Source: an uncultured Clostridia bacterium
GTDB taxonomy: Bacteria; Bacillota; Clostridia; Oscillospirales; Acutalibacteraceae
Assembly (NCBI GenBank): GCA_945948515.1
Contig: CAMFBH010000003.1
Location: 29,503 to 93,502, forward strand
Length of the DNA stretch: 64,000 nucleotides
Direction: 5' to 3'
The notes below the pieces were generated by a model, which searched no databases, had not been told where the DNA came from, and saw nothing but the letters and a program-made list of their open reading frames with translations. A program made the position numbers and the translations under genes. Below, piece after piece: positions 47,266-55,717 of this stretch. Numbering within the stretch: the first letter of the stretch is position 1; each line of letters starts with the position of its first letter.

Positions 47266-48509
47266 AGAATAACAGACAAATTGCGTTTGAAGCGCTTTGC
47301 AAAATATTCAAAGACAGCTCATATTCAACAATAGTGCTTGATAATATGTTAAAAAGCGTTTTGTCCCCGCGTGACAGAGCTTTTATAAGTGCTCTTGTTT
47401 ACGGAGTTGTTGAAAGAAAAATAACTCTTGATTATATCATTGATAAATTCACTCAAAGCTCTCCAAAGCCTAAAGTCAGAATTATACTTGAAATGGGAAT
47501 ATATCAGCTTTATTACTGTGATAAAATTCCTTCCATGGCGGCAGTAAGTGAATCGGTTGAGCTTGCAAAGAAAAATTCTCTAGGCTACTATTCAAAAATG
47601 ATAAATGCAGTTTTGAGAAATGCAGACAGAAACAGAATTGAAATTTCCCTCAGCGACGGAGAAGATGTTTATTATTCATGTCCTCAGCATTTGATAAATA
47701 TGTTGAAAAAAGCCTACGGAGAAGAATGTGTTGAGAGTTTTTTGCCGGCAATAAACGGTAAAGCACCGATATTTGCAAAGCCAAACACTCTGTATGTTGA
47801 TGAAAATGAGCTCCTTTATGAATTAAATTGTGAGAGAATTGACGGAGAAATTGTTAATAACAGCGTCAAAATTAATTCTCACATTAATATTGCTGAAACT
47901 AAAGCCTATAAAAACGGTTTATTTCATATACAGGATTTATCAAGTACAGAATGTGCAAATGCATTAAATGCACAGCAGGGAGAAACAGTTATTGATTTTT
48001 GTTCAGCTCCCGGGGGAAAAGCCTTTACAATCGCTCAAGGAATGCATAATAAAGGGACTGTACTGGCACTTGATTTGTATGAGCATAGACTTAGGCTTAT
48101 TGAAGAATCCGCTCAAAGGCTTGGAATTACATGCATTAAAACCATGGCAAACGATGCAACAGGAATAAATCCCGAATTGCCTATGGCTGATAAAATTTTA
48201 TGTGATGTTCCTTGCTCCGGTTTCGGAATTATTCGCAGGAAGCCGGAAATTAAATATAAAAACCTAGATTCAATTAAAAATCTGCCCGAAATCCAATTAT
48301 CTATTTTAAGCAATGCAAGTACATATCTTAAAGAAGGCGGCAGAATTATTTATTCAACATGTACACTGAATAAAAAAGAGAACGAAAATGTTGTTAATTC
48401 TTTTTTGAATAATAATTCATCATTTTCACTTATTGACTCTAAAACCATCTTTCCGTCTGTAAACGGAGGAGACGGTTTCTTCTTTGCAATCATCGAAAGG
48501 AATAAATAA
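47262..48509 (+). CDS. rsmB: 16S rRNA (cytosine-967-C5)-methyltransferase RsmB
   Basis: A 415-residue methyltransferase. The N-terminal NusB-like RNA-binding domain (about 1-130) includes SPRDRAFISALVYGVVERK. The catalytic domain has the SAM loop IDFCSAPGGKAFTIAQ, the motif IV cysteine in CDVPCSGFGIIRRKPEIK and the catalytic cysteine in YSTCTLNKKENE. It shares one base with rlmN, giving the ATAATG-type junction typical of translational coupling. Confidence 0.95.
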   Translation: MKNNRQIAFEALCKIFKDSSYSTIVLDNMLKSVLSPRDRAFISALVYGVVERKITLDYIIDKFTQSSPKPKVRIILEMGIYQLYYCDKIPSMAAVSESVELAKKNSLGYYSKMINAVLRNADRNRIEISLSDGEDVYYSCPQHLINMLKKAYGEECVESFLPAINGKAPIFAKPNTLYVDENELLYELNCERIDGEIVNNSVKINSHINIAETKAYKNGLFHIQDLSSTECANALNAQQGETVIDFCSAPGGKAFTIAQGMHNKGTVLALDLYEHRLRLIEESAQRLGITCIKTMANDATGINPELPMADKILCDVPCSGFGIIRRKPEIKYKNLDSIKNLPEIQLSILSNASTYLKEGGRIIYSTCTLNKKENENVVNSFLNNNSSFSLIDSKTIFPSVNGGDGFFFAIIERNK

Positions 48510-49576
48510 TGCAGGAAAAAACAGACATTAAATCACTTAGTCTTGAAGAACTAAGACTTGAAGCAGATAAGCTGTCCCTTCCGAAATACAGAGCAAATCA
48601 AATTTTTGAATGGTTGCATATCCACGGTGTTTCTTCATTTGATGAGATGAAGAATATTCCTAAGGATTTAAAAACAGTTCTGGTTGAAAAATTCTTTATT
48701 TCCTCACTTTCAATCGAAAAAAAGCTCGTTTCAGAAATTGATTCAACAGTTAAATACCTTTTTAGGCTTTATGACGGTGAGTTTGTTGAATCCGTTGTAA
48801 TGAAATATAAGTACGGATACACTATCTGTGTTTCAAGTCAGGTAGGATGTAAAATGGGATGCACCTTCTGCGCTTCCACGCTTGCCGGATTTTTCAGAAA
48901 CCTGCTTCCGGGAGAAATTGAATCCCAAATTCATACTGCACAAAAGGACTTAAATATACGAATATCTAATGTAGTAATGATGGGAATAGGGGAGCCGCTT
49001 GATAATTTTAATAATACTGTTAAATTTATCCGCTTAATCAATTCGGAAAGAGGGCTTAATATTTCAATGAGAAATATTACCGTATCAACATGCGGACTTG
49101 TTCCTCAAATATATCAACTCATTGATGAAAAACTGCCGATTACGCTCACTCTTTCTCTTCACGCGCCGACAGACGAAATAAGAAGCAAAACAATGCCGGT
49201 AAATAACAAATGGGGAATTCAAAAAACCGTTGAGGCTATGAAAGAGTATTCTGAAAAAACGGGGCGAAGAGTGTCTTTTGAGTACACTTTGATTAAAGGT
49301 CTAAATGATTCCGATGAATGTGCAAAACAGCTTTATTATTTGCTTAAAGATGTTCATTGCCATGTTAATCTTATTCCGGTTAATAATGTTGAAGAAAGAA
49401 ATAATATCCGCTCAAGCGAAAGAAGAATCAATTCATTTTGCGAAACCTTGAAATCATGCGGAATTAATGCTACAATTAGACGAACCCTCGGAAGTGACAT
49501 AAACGCTTCCTGCGGTCAGTTAAGAAGAAATAAAAAACAGGGAGGTATGTTCATTGAAAATAGCAGCCAAAACTGA
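48509..49576 (+). CDS. rlmN: Dual-specificity rRNA/tRNA adenine-C2 methyltransferase RlmN
   Basis: A 355-residue radical SAM enzyme that methylates A2503 of 23S rRNA and A37 of tRNAs. The iron-sulfur motif is CKMGCTFCAS (CxxxCxxC), followed by MMGIGEPLDNFNNT, TVSTCGLVP and SLHAPTDEIRSKTMPVN; the late catalytic cysteine is in DINASCGQLR. Length and motifs match RlmN, not Cfr. It overlaps the phosphatase gene by 23 bp. Confidence 0.96.
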   Translation: MQEKTDIKSLSLEELRLEADKLSLPKYRANQIFEWLHIHGVSSFDEMKNIPKDLKTVLVEKFFISSLSIEKKLVSEIDSTVKYLFRLYDGEFVESVVMKYKYGYTICVSSQVGCKMGCTFCASTLAGFFRNLLPGEIESQIHTAQKDLNIRISNVVMMGIGEPLDNFNNTVKFIRLINSERGLNISMRNITVSTCGLVPQIYQLIDEKLPITLTLSLHAPTDEIRSKTMPVNNKWGIQKTVEAMKEYSEKTGRRVSFEYTLIKGLNDSDECAKQLYYLLKDVHCHVNLIPVNNVEERNNIRSSERRINSFCETLKSCGINATIRRTLGSDINASCGQLRRNKKQGGMFIENSSQN

Positions 49577-50282
49577 TAAAGGAAAGGTCAGGGAATCCAA
49601 TCAGGATGCCTACGCTGTCGGTGAGCTTCCGGGCGAAGTTGTTTGGGCAGTTGTATGCGATGGTATGGGCGGTGCAGCAGGCGGTAATATTGCCAGTGCA
49701 CTTGCCGTTAAGGTTATCAGTGATAAAATCAGCGCCGCTTACAGAGAAAATATGAGCGATTCCTCAATCAAAAATATGCTACATTCCGCTCTTGTTGCCG
49801 CCAATATTGAAGTTTATGACATGGCAGATACTCAGCCCGAGCTTCACGGAATGGGAACAACAGTGGTTTGCGTTATTTTAAAAGACGACCAAGTGTACAT
49901 TGCCCATGCGGGTGACAGCAGAGCATACATTTCTCATAATGGTGATCTTGAGCAGGTAACTGTTGACCACAGCTTAGTTCAAGACCTTGTTTCAAAAGGA
50001 AAAATAACTCCCGAAGAAGCGCTTAACCATCCGAATAAGAACTTAATTACAAGAGCAATCGGTGTTGATAAGTCAATAGAAATTGATTTTAATCAGATTG
50101 ATTTTAATGAAAATGATATGCTTATTCTTTGTACAGACGGATTATCTAATTTCGTCAGCACTCAGGAGATTGCAAATGAAATCAGCGACGGAAAATACTA
50201 TGCTTTTGCAGACAGACTCGTAAAAAAAGCAAATAACAACGGCGGCGGAGACAATATCACCGTGGTTGCCATTGCAAGATAA
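49554..50282 (+). CDS. PP2C-type serine/threonine phosphatase Stp/PrpC
   Basis: A 242-residue PPM phosphatase that reverses PrkC phosphorylation. The start is TTG, 7 bp after GGAGGT, inside the end of rlmN; it yields the standard MKIAAKTDKGKVRESNQDA N-terminus. Metal-binding motifs are ESNQDAY, VCDGMGGAAGG, AHAGDSRAY, CTDGLSN and GGGDNITVV. It is followed by prkC, the conserved kinase partner, in an order shared with B. subtilis. Confidence 0.96.
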   Translation: MKIAAKTDKGKVRESNQDAYAVGELPGEVVWAVVCDGMGGAAGGNIASALAVKVISDKISAAYRENMSDSSIKNMLHSALVAANIEVYDMADTQPELHGMGTTVVCVILKDDQVYIAHAGDSRAYISHNGDLEQVTVDHSLVQDLVSKGKITPEEALNHPNKNLITRAIGVDKSIEIDFNQIDFNENDMLILCTDGLSNFVSTQEIANEISDGKYYAFADRLVKKANNNGGGDNITVVAIAR

Positions 50283-50299
50283 AGGGAGGCTCGTATTTT

Positions 50300-52309
50300 A
50301 TGGATAATTATGTCGGAAAAAGACTTGACGGAAGATATGAAATTCAGGAAATAATCGGAGTTGGCGGTATGTCTGTTGTTTATAAGGCATACGATAATGC
50401 TGATGACAGAATTGTTGCAGTAAAAATTCTCAAAGATGAATTTCTTGAAAATGATGAATTCAGAAGAAGATTTAAAAATGAGAGCAAAGCAATTGCTGTT
50501 TTGTCTCATCCGAATATTGTTAAGGTTTATGATGTTAGCTTTGGCGATAAGCTTCAATATATTGTTATGGAATATGTTGACGGCATAACCTTAAAAGAAT
50601 ATATTAAAAAGCAGGGTGCCATAACATGGAACGATGCACTTTTCTTTGTTACACAAATTTTAAGAGCTCTCCAGCATGCACATGACAAAGGAATAGTTCA
50701 CCGTGATATTAAGCCTCAAAACATTATTTTGCTTCCAAACGGCAATATCAAAGTTACTGATTTCGGAATTGCCCGTTTCAGCAGAAGTGAAACAAAAACT
50801 ATGACCGAAAGTGCAATCGGCTCGGTTCATTATATAAGTCCGGAGCAGGCAAGAGGCGACTTCACAGATGAAAGAGCGGATATATATTCTGTTGGTGTTG
50901 TTCTGTATGAAATGCTTGCAGGAAGAGTTCCGTTCGAGGCTGAAAATGCTGTATCGGTTGCGTTGATGCAGCTTCAGGCTGATGCAAAAAAACTTACTGA
51001 GATAAACATTGATATTCCACTCGGTCTTGAACAAATCTGTGTTCACGCTATGCAAAAAAATCCTGAGGACAGATATCAAACTGCAACTGAAATGCTTCTT
51101 GATATTGAGGAAATAATAAAAAATCCTCAAACAACTTTTGATTATTATTCTTATTCGGATACTGAACCTACAAAATATGTTCAAACTCCTCAAACCGATT
51201 ATGGTCTTCACGAGGTTGACAGTCACACAGATAATGAGATATACGACGAGATTGATGACGAAGAATACGAGGCAGAAGAAAAAGCCCGTAAGAAAAAAGT
51301 TATCACGGGAGTTATCGTTGGCGTTATCGTTTTAATCGGAGCAATAGTTGTTCTTGTTATGGCTGCAACAGGCAATTTTAATACAAACACAAGAAAGCTC
51401 GAAAATTTTGTCGGTATGTCTTTTGATGAATTAAAAGACAATAAAGCATACCCCTATGAATTCGTTGCCGAATATGTTAACCGTGATGATGTTGACCCCG
51501 GTATAGTTGTTGAACAATCGCCGGAAGCAGGTGTTAAGGCTCTTGAAGGAAGCACTGTAACATTAAAGGTTTCTAAATCTAATAAAGATATTAAGGTTCC
51601 TAATGTTTACGGAAAGCAATCCGAAAAAGCTCTTGAAATTATGAAAAACGCAGGATTAACTAACTGCAATATAGTTGAAGTATCAAGTGAAACGGTTGAA
51701 GAGGATTATGTTGTTTATACTTCACCGAAATCATCAACTTCCGTTTCATCCGACACTGAAATAAAGATTTATGTCAGCACCGGTCCTTCAACATCTCAAA
51801 AAACAGAGCTTGTAGTTCCCGATGTCCGTGGAATGACAAAAACCAAGGCAACAGAATTCTTAAACAATTACGGATTTAAAAACATTGAAGTTGTTGAAGA
51901 AGACAATGAAATGGAAAAGGATATTGTTTTAAGCCAGTATCCCAATTCTGGTATTAAGATTTCGGACAGCGATAAAATTAAAATAGTTGTCAGCACGGGT
52001 GTTACAACAACCGCTAAGCCTGAAAAATACACAATTAAGGTTAAAGCAATTCTTCCTATTACAAACACATCCGACACTCTAATTGTTTATGTTGACGGTG
52101 AGCAGTATGCAAGCAAGTCTGTTGAATGCGACGGGTCAACAGTTTCTCTGACAATCAACGCAGAAGCAGACACAAGCATAAATGTTTCGTTAAAGCTAAA
52201 AACAATCGGTGAAATTCAGGAAGAAACTGTTGCAGTTGATTCAAACAAAACCGTAACATTTGCTTTTACTACTATTTCTCAACCTCAGTCTCAGCCGACG
52301 GTACAATAG
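50300..52309 (+). CDS. prkC: PASTA-domain serine/threonine kinase PrkC
   Basis: A 669-residue membrane kinase that senses muropeptides or lipid II and controls cell wall growth and germination. The kinase domain (about 8-265) has GVGGMSVVYKA, the ATP lysine in VAVKIL, the catalytic loop HRDIKPQN (about 134-141) and DFGIARF. A basic-acidic linker leads to one membrane helix (about 337-358) and three PASTA repeats (about 370-440, 441-508, 515-575). A Thr/Ser-rich C-terminal domain of about 95 residues ends the protein. Confidence 0.97.
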   Translation: MDNYVGKRLDGRYEIQEIIGVGGMSVVYKAYDNADDRIVAVKILKDEFLENDEFRRRFKNESKAIAVLSHPNIVKVYDVSFGDKLQYIVMEYVDGITLKEYIKKQGAITWNDALFFVTQILRALQHAHDKGIVHRDIKPQNIILLPNGNIKVTDFGIARFSRSETKTMTESAIGSVHYISPEQARGDFTDERADIYSVGVVLYEMLAGRVPFEAENAVSVALMQLQADAKKLTEINIDIPLGLEQICVHAMQKNPEDRYQTATEMLLDIEEIIKNPQTTFDYYSYSDTEPTKYVQTPQTDYGLHEVDSHTDNEIYDEIDDEEYEAEEKARKKKVITGVIVGVIVLIGAIVVLVMAATGNFNTNTRKLENFVGMSFDELKDNKAYPYEFVAEYVNRDDVDPGIVVEQSPEAGVKALEGSTVTLKVSKSNKDIKVPNVYGKQSEKALEIMKNAGLTNCNIVEVSSETVEEDYVVYTSPKSSTSVSSDTEIKIYVSTGPSTSQKTELVVPDVRGMTKTKATEFLNNYGFKNIEVVEEDNEMEKDIVLSQYPNSGIKISDSDKIKIVVSTGVTTTAKPEKYTIKVKAILPITNTSDTLIVYVDGEQYASKSVECDGSTVSLTINAEADTSINVSLKLKTIGEIQEETVAVDSNKTVTFAFTTISQPQSQPTVQ

Positions 52310-52317
52310 GATAATTA

Positions 52318-53196
52318 ATGACTAACGGAAAAATAATCAAAGGAATCGGCGGTTTCTATTATGTAGAAACCGCCGAGGGTGTTTTCGAATGCAAAGCGAG
52401 AGGTTTATTTCGAAAAAGCAAAATAACTCCTCTCGTCGGAGACAATGTTAAAATCAGTATTAACAATAATTCCGAAAACACGATAGAAGAAATTGAAAAC
52501 AGAAAAAACTCTCTTGTGCGTCCTCCGCTTGCAAATATTGATTTGCTTTTTATTTTATCTTCATTTAAGGATCCGGAAGTAAACACCTTTAATATTGATA
52601 AGCTTACGGCAATCGCTGAAAACTGCGATATTGAGCCCGTAATTATTTTTACTAAATCCGACCTTGCATATGAAGAAAGCTGTAAAAAATACATTGATAT
52701 TTACAAAAAAGCAGGATATAAATGCTTTTCTGTTTCAAATGAAAACGGAATTGGTATTAACAACATTAAAGAGCTGATATCAGGAAAAATTTGTGCCTTT
52801 ACCGGAAACAGCGGAGTAGGGAAGTCAACGCTTTTAAATTCACTCGAGCCTTCCCTCCTACTTGAAACAGGTGAAACAAGCAAAAAGCTTGGCAGAGGAA
52901 GACATACAACCCGACACTGCGAGCTTTATAAAATTTGCGGTGGTTATGTTGCAGACACGCCCGGTTTTTCTTCAATTGATTTTGAAAAATGCAATTCTAT
53001 CGAAAAAGAAGATCTTGCATATTGCTTCAAGGAGTTCAGAGAGTACTTGGGTAATTGCAGATTTAACTCATGCTCACATTGCTCAGATTTAGGTTGTGCC
53101 GTTAATGAGGCAGTGAAATGCGGAAAAATCAGTGATTCCCGCCATCAAAGCTATATAGCTTTATATAATCAAATTAAGGATATAAAAAAATGGTAA
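52318..53196 (+). CDS. rsgA: Ribosome small subunit-dependent GTPase RsgA
   Basis: A 292-residue circularly permuted GTPase that matures the 30S subunit. An OB domain comes first (about 1-70), then the permuted G domain with IFTKSDLAYE (G4), GNSGVGKSTLLN (G1) and ADTPGFSSIDF (G3), and a zinc-binding C-terminus with CRFNSCSHCSDLGCAV. It lies between prkC and thiN as in B. subtilis, although rpe, present there between them, is missing. Confidence 0.96.
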   Translation: MTNGKIIKGIGGFYYVETAEGVFECKARGLFRKSKITPLVGDNVKISINNNSENTIEEIENRKNSLVRPPLANIDLLFILSSFKDPEVNTFNIDKLTAIAENCDIEPVIIFTKSDLAYEESCKKYIDIYKKAGYKCFSVSNENGIGINNIKELISGKICAFTGNSGVGKSTLLNSLEPSLLLETGETSKKLGRGRHTTRHCELYKICGGYVADTPGFSSIDFEKCNSIEKEDLAYCFKEFREYLGNCRFNSCSHCSDLGCAVNEAVKCGKISDSRHQSYIALYNQIKDIKKW

Positions 53197-53822
53197 AAAT
53201 TAACAAGTGCGTTATTGTTAGCGGAGCACCTGAAAGCAATATTGATTATATAAGTAATTATATTAATGAAAACACCTTTGTAATTGCAGCTGACAGCGGT
53301 TATTTAAAGCTCGATGCATTAAGTATTAAGCCCGATTTACTTATTGGTGATTTTGATTCGTCAAAAAATCCTACTGTTAAATATGAAAAAATTGTTCTTC
53401 CAACAGAAAAAAACGATACCGATACACTCTTTTGTGTAAAGGAAGCATTAAAAAGAGGTTTTAAGGATATTATCGTTCTCGGAGGAATAGGTTCAAGAAT
53501 TGACCACACATACTCTAATATTCTCTGTTCCTGCTATGCTTTAAGTAAGGGCGCACAATTGAGTATTATAAATCAAAATAATAAAATTTTTGCATTTAAT
53601 ACTGAATGTACTTTGAAGAAAAACGACGGTTATAAATTCTTTTCACTTTTTTCATTCGGTGAAAAATCCTGCGGTATAACAATAAAAGGGGCAAAATATC
53701 CATTGAAAAATGCTGATTTAGAGCCATTCTCTTCATTGGGTCAAAGCAATGAATTTAAAGAGAATACTGTAAATATTGTAGTTAAAAAAGGAATTTTGCT
53801 TGTCATAATGAGTAACGATTAA
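53190..53822 (+). CDS. thiN: Thiamine pyrophosphokinase
   Basis: A 210-residue enzyme that transfers pyrophosphate from ATP to thiamine, giving ThDP. Its motifs are AADSGYLKLDAL, LLIGDFDSSKNP, LPTEKNDTDT and GGIGSRIDHTYSN. It is the salvage-type ThiN/TPK. It overlaps rsgA by 7 bp. The gene ends the housekeeping part of the block and is followed by two very small sporulation-linked frames, in the position where B. subtilis has spoVM. Confidence 0.95.
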   Translation: MVKINKCVIVSGAPESNIDYISNYINENTFVIAADSGYLKLDALSIKPDLLIGDFDSSKNPTVKYEKIVLPTEKNDTDTLFCVKEALKRGFKDIIVLGGIGSRIDHTYSNILCSCYALSKGAQLSIINQNNKIFAFNTECTLKKNDGYKFFSLFSFGEKSCGITIKGAKYPLKNADLEPFSSLGQSNEFKENTVNIVVKKGILLVIMSND

Positions 53823-53840
53823 TTTACAATCACATATCAT

Positions 53841-53872
53841 ATAGTAAACAGTACAAAGGGAGTGTTTACTAT
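53841..53872 (+). repeat. Hairpin around the ribosome binding site of the 47-residue gene
   Basis: ATAGTAAACA (53841-53850) and TGTTTACTAT (53863-53872) are a perfect 10-bp inverted repeat with a 12-nt loop. The loop holds the Shine-Dalgarno AAAGGGAG, and the right arm includes the first two bases of the ATG. In RNA this could expose the binding site while pairing the start codon, or the repeat could be a DNA operator. Confidence 0.75.
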
Positions 53873-54014
53873 GAAAAAACTTTGCAAGCGCGATTTTTTG
53901 TGGATTGCCTTCGGAACAGGTTGCGTTCTTGCATGCTGTCTTCCTCAGGTATGGGTATGCAGAGTTCTTGCAGTAGTAGTAATTATACTCGGTATAATGT
54001 GCTGCAAAAAATAG
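53871..54014 (+). CDS. 47-residue Cys-rich membrane mini-protein
   Basis: A short frame with a strong AAAGGGAG site 8 bp before the ATG. The protein begins MKKLCKRDFLWIAFGTGCVL, has a hydrophobic first half (about 9-25, GTGCVLACCLP), a short WVCRVL turn and a second hydrophobic segment (about 31-43), and ends MCCKK. There are seven cysteines in 47 residues. I do not know a named family, although similar small frames before spoVM occur in gut Clostridia to my recollection. Its place between thiN and spoVM suggests a sporulation role, which is inference. Confidence 0.78.
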   Translation: MKKLCKRDFLWIAFGTGCVLACCLPQVWVCRVLAVVVIILGIMCCKK

Positions 54015-54026
54015 ATGGGTGGTTTT

Positions 54027-54110
54027 ATGAAAGTTATTCTGATTAAAAGTCCTAAGTTTTTAGCGCCGTTTCTTCGTGCGTTGTTTAAAATTAAAAAAAG
54101 TGAAAACTAA
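54027..54110 (+). CDS. spoVM: Stage V sporulation protein M (SpoVM)
   Basis: A 27-residue amphipathic peptide MKVILIKSPKFLAPFLRALF followed by KIKKSEN. It matches B. subtilis SpoVM (26 residues) at the key positions: M1, K2, I6, K7, P9, K10, F11, L12, R17 and A18, including the functionally essential Pro9. SpoVM inserts shallowly in the convex forespore membrane and tethers the SpoIVA coat basement layer. It lies after thiN as in B. subtilis, with GGGTGG 4 bp before the ATG. It is short enough to be missed by gene callers. Confidence 0.9.
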   Translation: MKVILIKSPKFLAPFLRALFKIKKSEN

Positions 54111-54118
54111 CATATTTC

Positions 54119-54146
54119 AGAAGCAACAATTGTTGCTTCTTTTTTG
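54119..54146 (+). terminator. Terminator after spoVM
   Basis: A perfect 22-bp palindrome (AGAAGCAACAATTGTTGCTT then CT) is followed by a T-run. It ends the long yicC-to-spoVM transcript just ahead of the sigma-E-like promoter. Confidence 0.85.
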
Positions 54147-54148
54147 TT

Positions 54149-54175
54149 ATATTTCAAATGTTTTGAGCATAGGTA
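54149..54175 (+). promoter_or_regulatory. Candidate sigma-E promoter for the sipL-spoIVA operon
   Basis: ATATT (54149-54153) is followed after 14 bp by CATAGGTA (54168-54175), which fits the mother-cell sigma-E pattern of an ATATT-type -35, 14-15 bp and CATA-type -10. It stands 30 bp before the sipL-like gene. spoIVA is a known sigma-E target in Bacillus and C. difficile, which agrees. No sigma-A promoter is visible here. Confidence 0.6.
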
Positions 54176-54205
54176 TTTGTAGAAACTGCAAAAGGGGTCA
54201 AAACT

Positions 54206-55705
54206 ATGGAATGCAATAAGACTTACTCTAATTTTTCTACAAAAAAAGAGCTTTTCTCCGATACTCTTGAATTAAACCTTGATATCGCTGTTTCTTTAAT
54301 GCAATATTGCAGCGATATTTTAAGCGTTAAGAGATGCAAAACCGAATCGGTTGTAACGGGATGCGAACTCTTGCCGGGTGAAATTAAGGTTCACGGCAAA
54401 ACAACAATAAATGTTGTTTACATAAATGACAGCGGATGTATATCATCATTCGACTATGAAGAGGAGTTCACTAAATCCGTTACTACAGATAAGGACTACT
54501 CCCAATACAGAGCAAAAGCGGTTCTAACAAAAAAATACGATAATCACAAAATAATAAGTCAGCGCAGAATAGATGTTTCGTGTGCCCTTAATCTTTATGT
54601 TTGTATTTATTGTTATGAGCAAAACAGCGCAATGCTGTCTTGTGACAATGCAAACTTCAAAAAAGAAAAGTACTCCTGCCTTGTTCCTATATGCGAAGAC
54701 GATTCGTTAATTGAATTTGACGAGCTTTGTGAAATTAATCCTGACGGTCCTGCAATTAAGAATATAATAAGCTGTTTCAAAAGATGCAATGTTACAGAGA
54801 TTAAATTGATAAAGGATAAGCTCTTAATAAAAGCAAATATAGATGCATCTATTTGTTATTTAAATGAGAAAGATGAAATATCAAAATTTGTAAATAATTT
54901 TGAAGTGAGTAAAATTATTGAAGTTCCGGGAACATGTGAGGATTCATTAGTTTTTTCAAGGCTGTCCTTTTCAAACTTTTGTGCTAAAGCAAAATCTGAT
55001 AACGAAAATGCTCTCAGAAATATTGAAATTTTCGGTTCGTTAATTGCTGAAATCGAAGTTTTCAATGAGGATTCAATATGTGTTTGCACCGATTCTTATT
55101 CAAAATATAAATGCGAGCAGAAGCTAAAAAATGCAGTTGTTTTCTCAGACGGCGAAATAGATTGTGCTGAAAAATCGTTAGTTATTGAAGCAGGCTTCAA
55201 CAACGCGGATATTAAGGAAATAATAGATATAAATGTTTTTGTAAACAAATTTACCGTGAACTGCAATTCTCACTATGTTGATGCAGAGTTTTGTACAGAA
55301 GCCTTTATAATTAACGGTGAAAATGAATATATGTTTGTTAATTCGTTTGAAACAAAACGCTTTTCAATAAATAAGGAATTTACAAACTGCAAAAGCAATA
55401 TAAGTCTGCTTTCCCTTGACTACACCCTGAAATCTGGAGATAAAATTGAAATCAGAGCAAATGCCGAGTTTAAGTGCATGACCTATAACTACAAGCCTTT
55501 AAACTATATCAGCTCTTATGATTTGCTTGACGATGAAAATATTATTGATTCACCGGCATTAACGGTTTACTTTGCAAAGGCTAACGAAGAGCTGTGGGAT
55601 ATTGCAAAAAAATTCAATTCAGATGTTGATTTAATTATTTCAGAAAATGAATTATCGGAAGAAAGGCTTTCATCTCCTCAGATAATTCTGATTCCGGGAG
55701 TTTAA
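54206..55705 (+). CDS. sipL: SipL-like SPOCS (DUF3794) protein with C-terminal LysM
   Basis: A 499-residue protein with repeated SPOCS/DUF3794 beta domains (strong ones around residues 30-115, LDIAVSLMQYCSDIL and LPGEIKVHGKTTINVVYI; weaker ones around 170-290 and 310-430) and a C-terminal LysM (about 448-497, EELWDIAKKFN and QIILIPG). C. difficile SipL has this layout and binds SpoIVA through its LysM domain to anchor the spore coat. Here it sits directly before spoIVA, strongly supporting the same role. It is moderately Cys-rich throughout. Confidence 0.85.
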   Translation: MECNKTYSNFSTKKELFSDTLELNLDIAVSLMQYCSDILSVKRCKTESVVTGCELLPGEIKVHGKTTINVVYINDSGCISSFDYEEEFTKSVTTDKDYSQYRAKAVLTKKYDNHKIISQRRIDVSCALNLYVCIYCYEQNSAMLSCDNANFKKEKYSCLVPICEDDSLIEFDELCEINPDGPAIKNIISCFKRCNVTEIKLIKDKLLIKANIDASICYLNEKDEISKFVNNFEVSKIIEVPGTCEDSLVFSRLSFSNFCAKAKSDNENALRNIEIFGSLIAEIEVFNEDSICVCTDSYSKYKCEQKLKNAVVFSDGEIDCAEKSLVIEAGFNNADIKEIIDINVFVNKFTVNCNSHYVDAEFCTEAFIINGENEYMFVNSFETKRFSINKEFTNCKSNISLLSLDYTLKSGDKIEIRANAEFKCMTYNYKPLNYISSYDLLDDENIIDSPALTVYFAKANEELWDIAKKFNSDVDLIISENELSEERLSSPQIILIPGV

Positions 55706-55717
55706 GGAGGAAGAAAC

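Noticed and set aside
50660..51226. 188-residue antisense frame across prkC
   Set aside because: It is a shadow of the kinase and linker coding sequence, has no binding site or promoter and resembles no family.
53819..53845. Sigma-E-like promoter before the 47-residue gene (CATATAGT with upstream TTAATTT)
   Set aside because: The -35 match is weak and the spacing is off by one to two bases; I could not separate it from AT-rich background.
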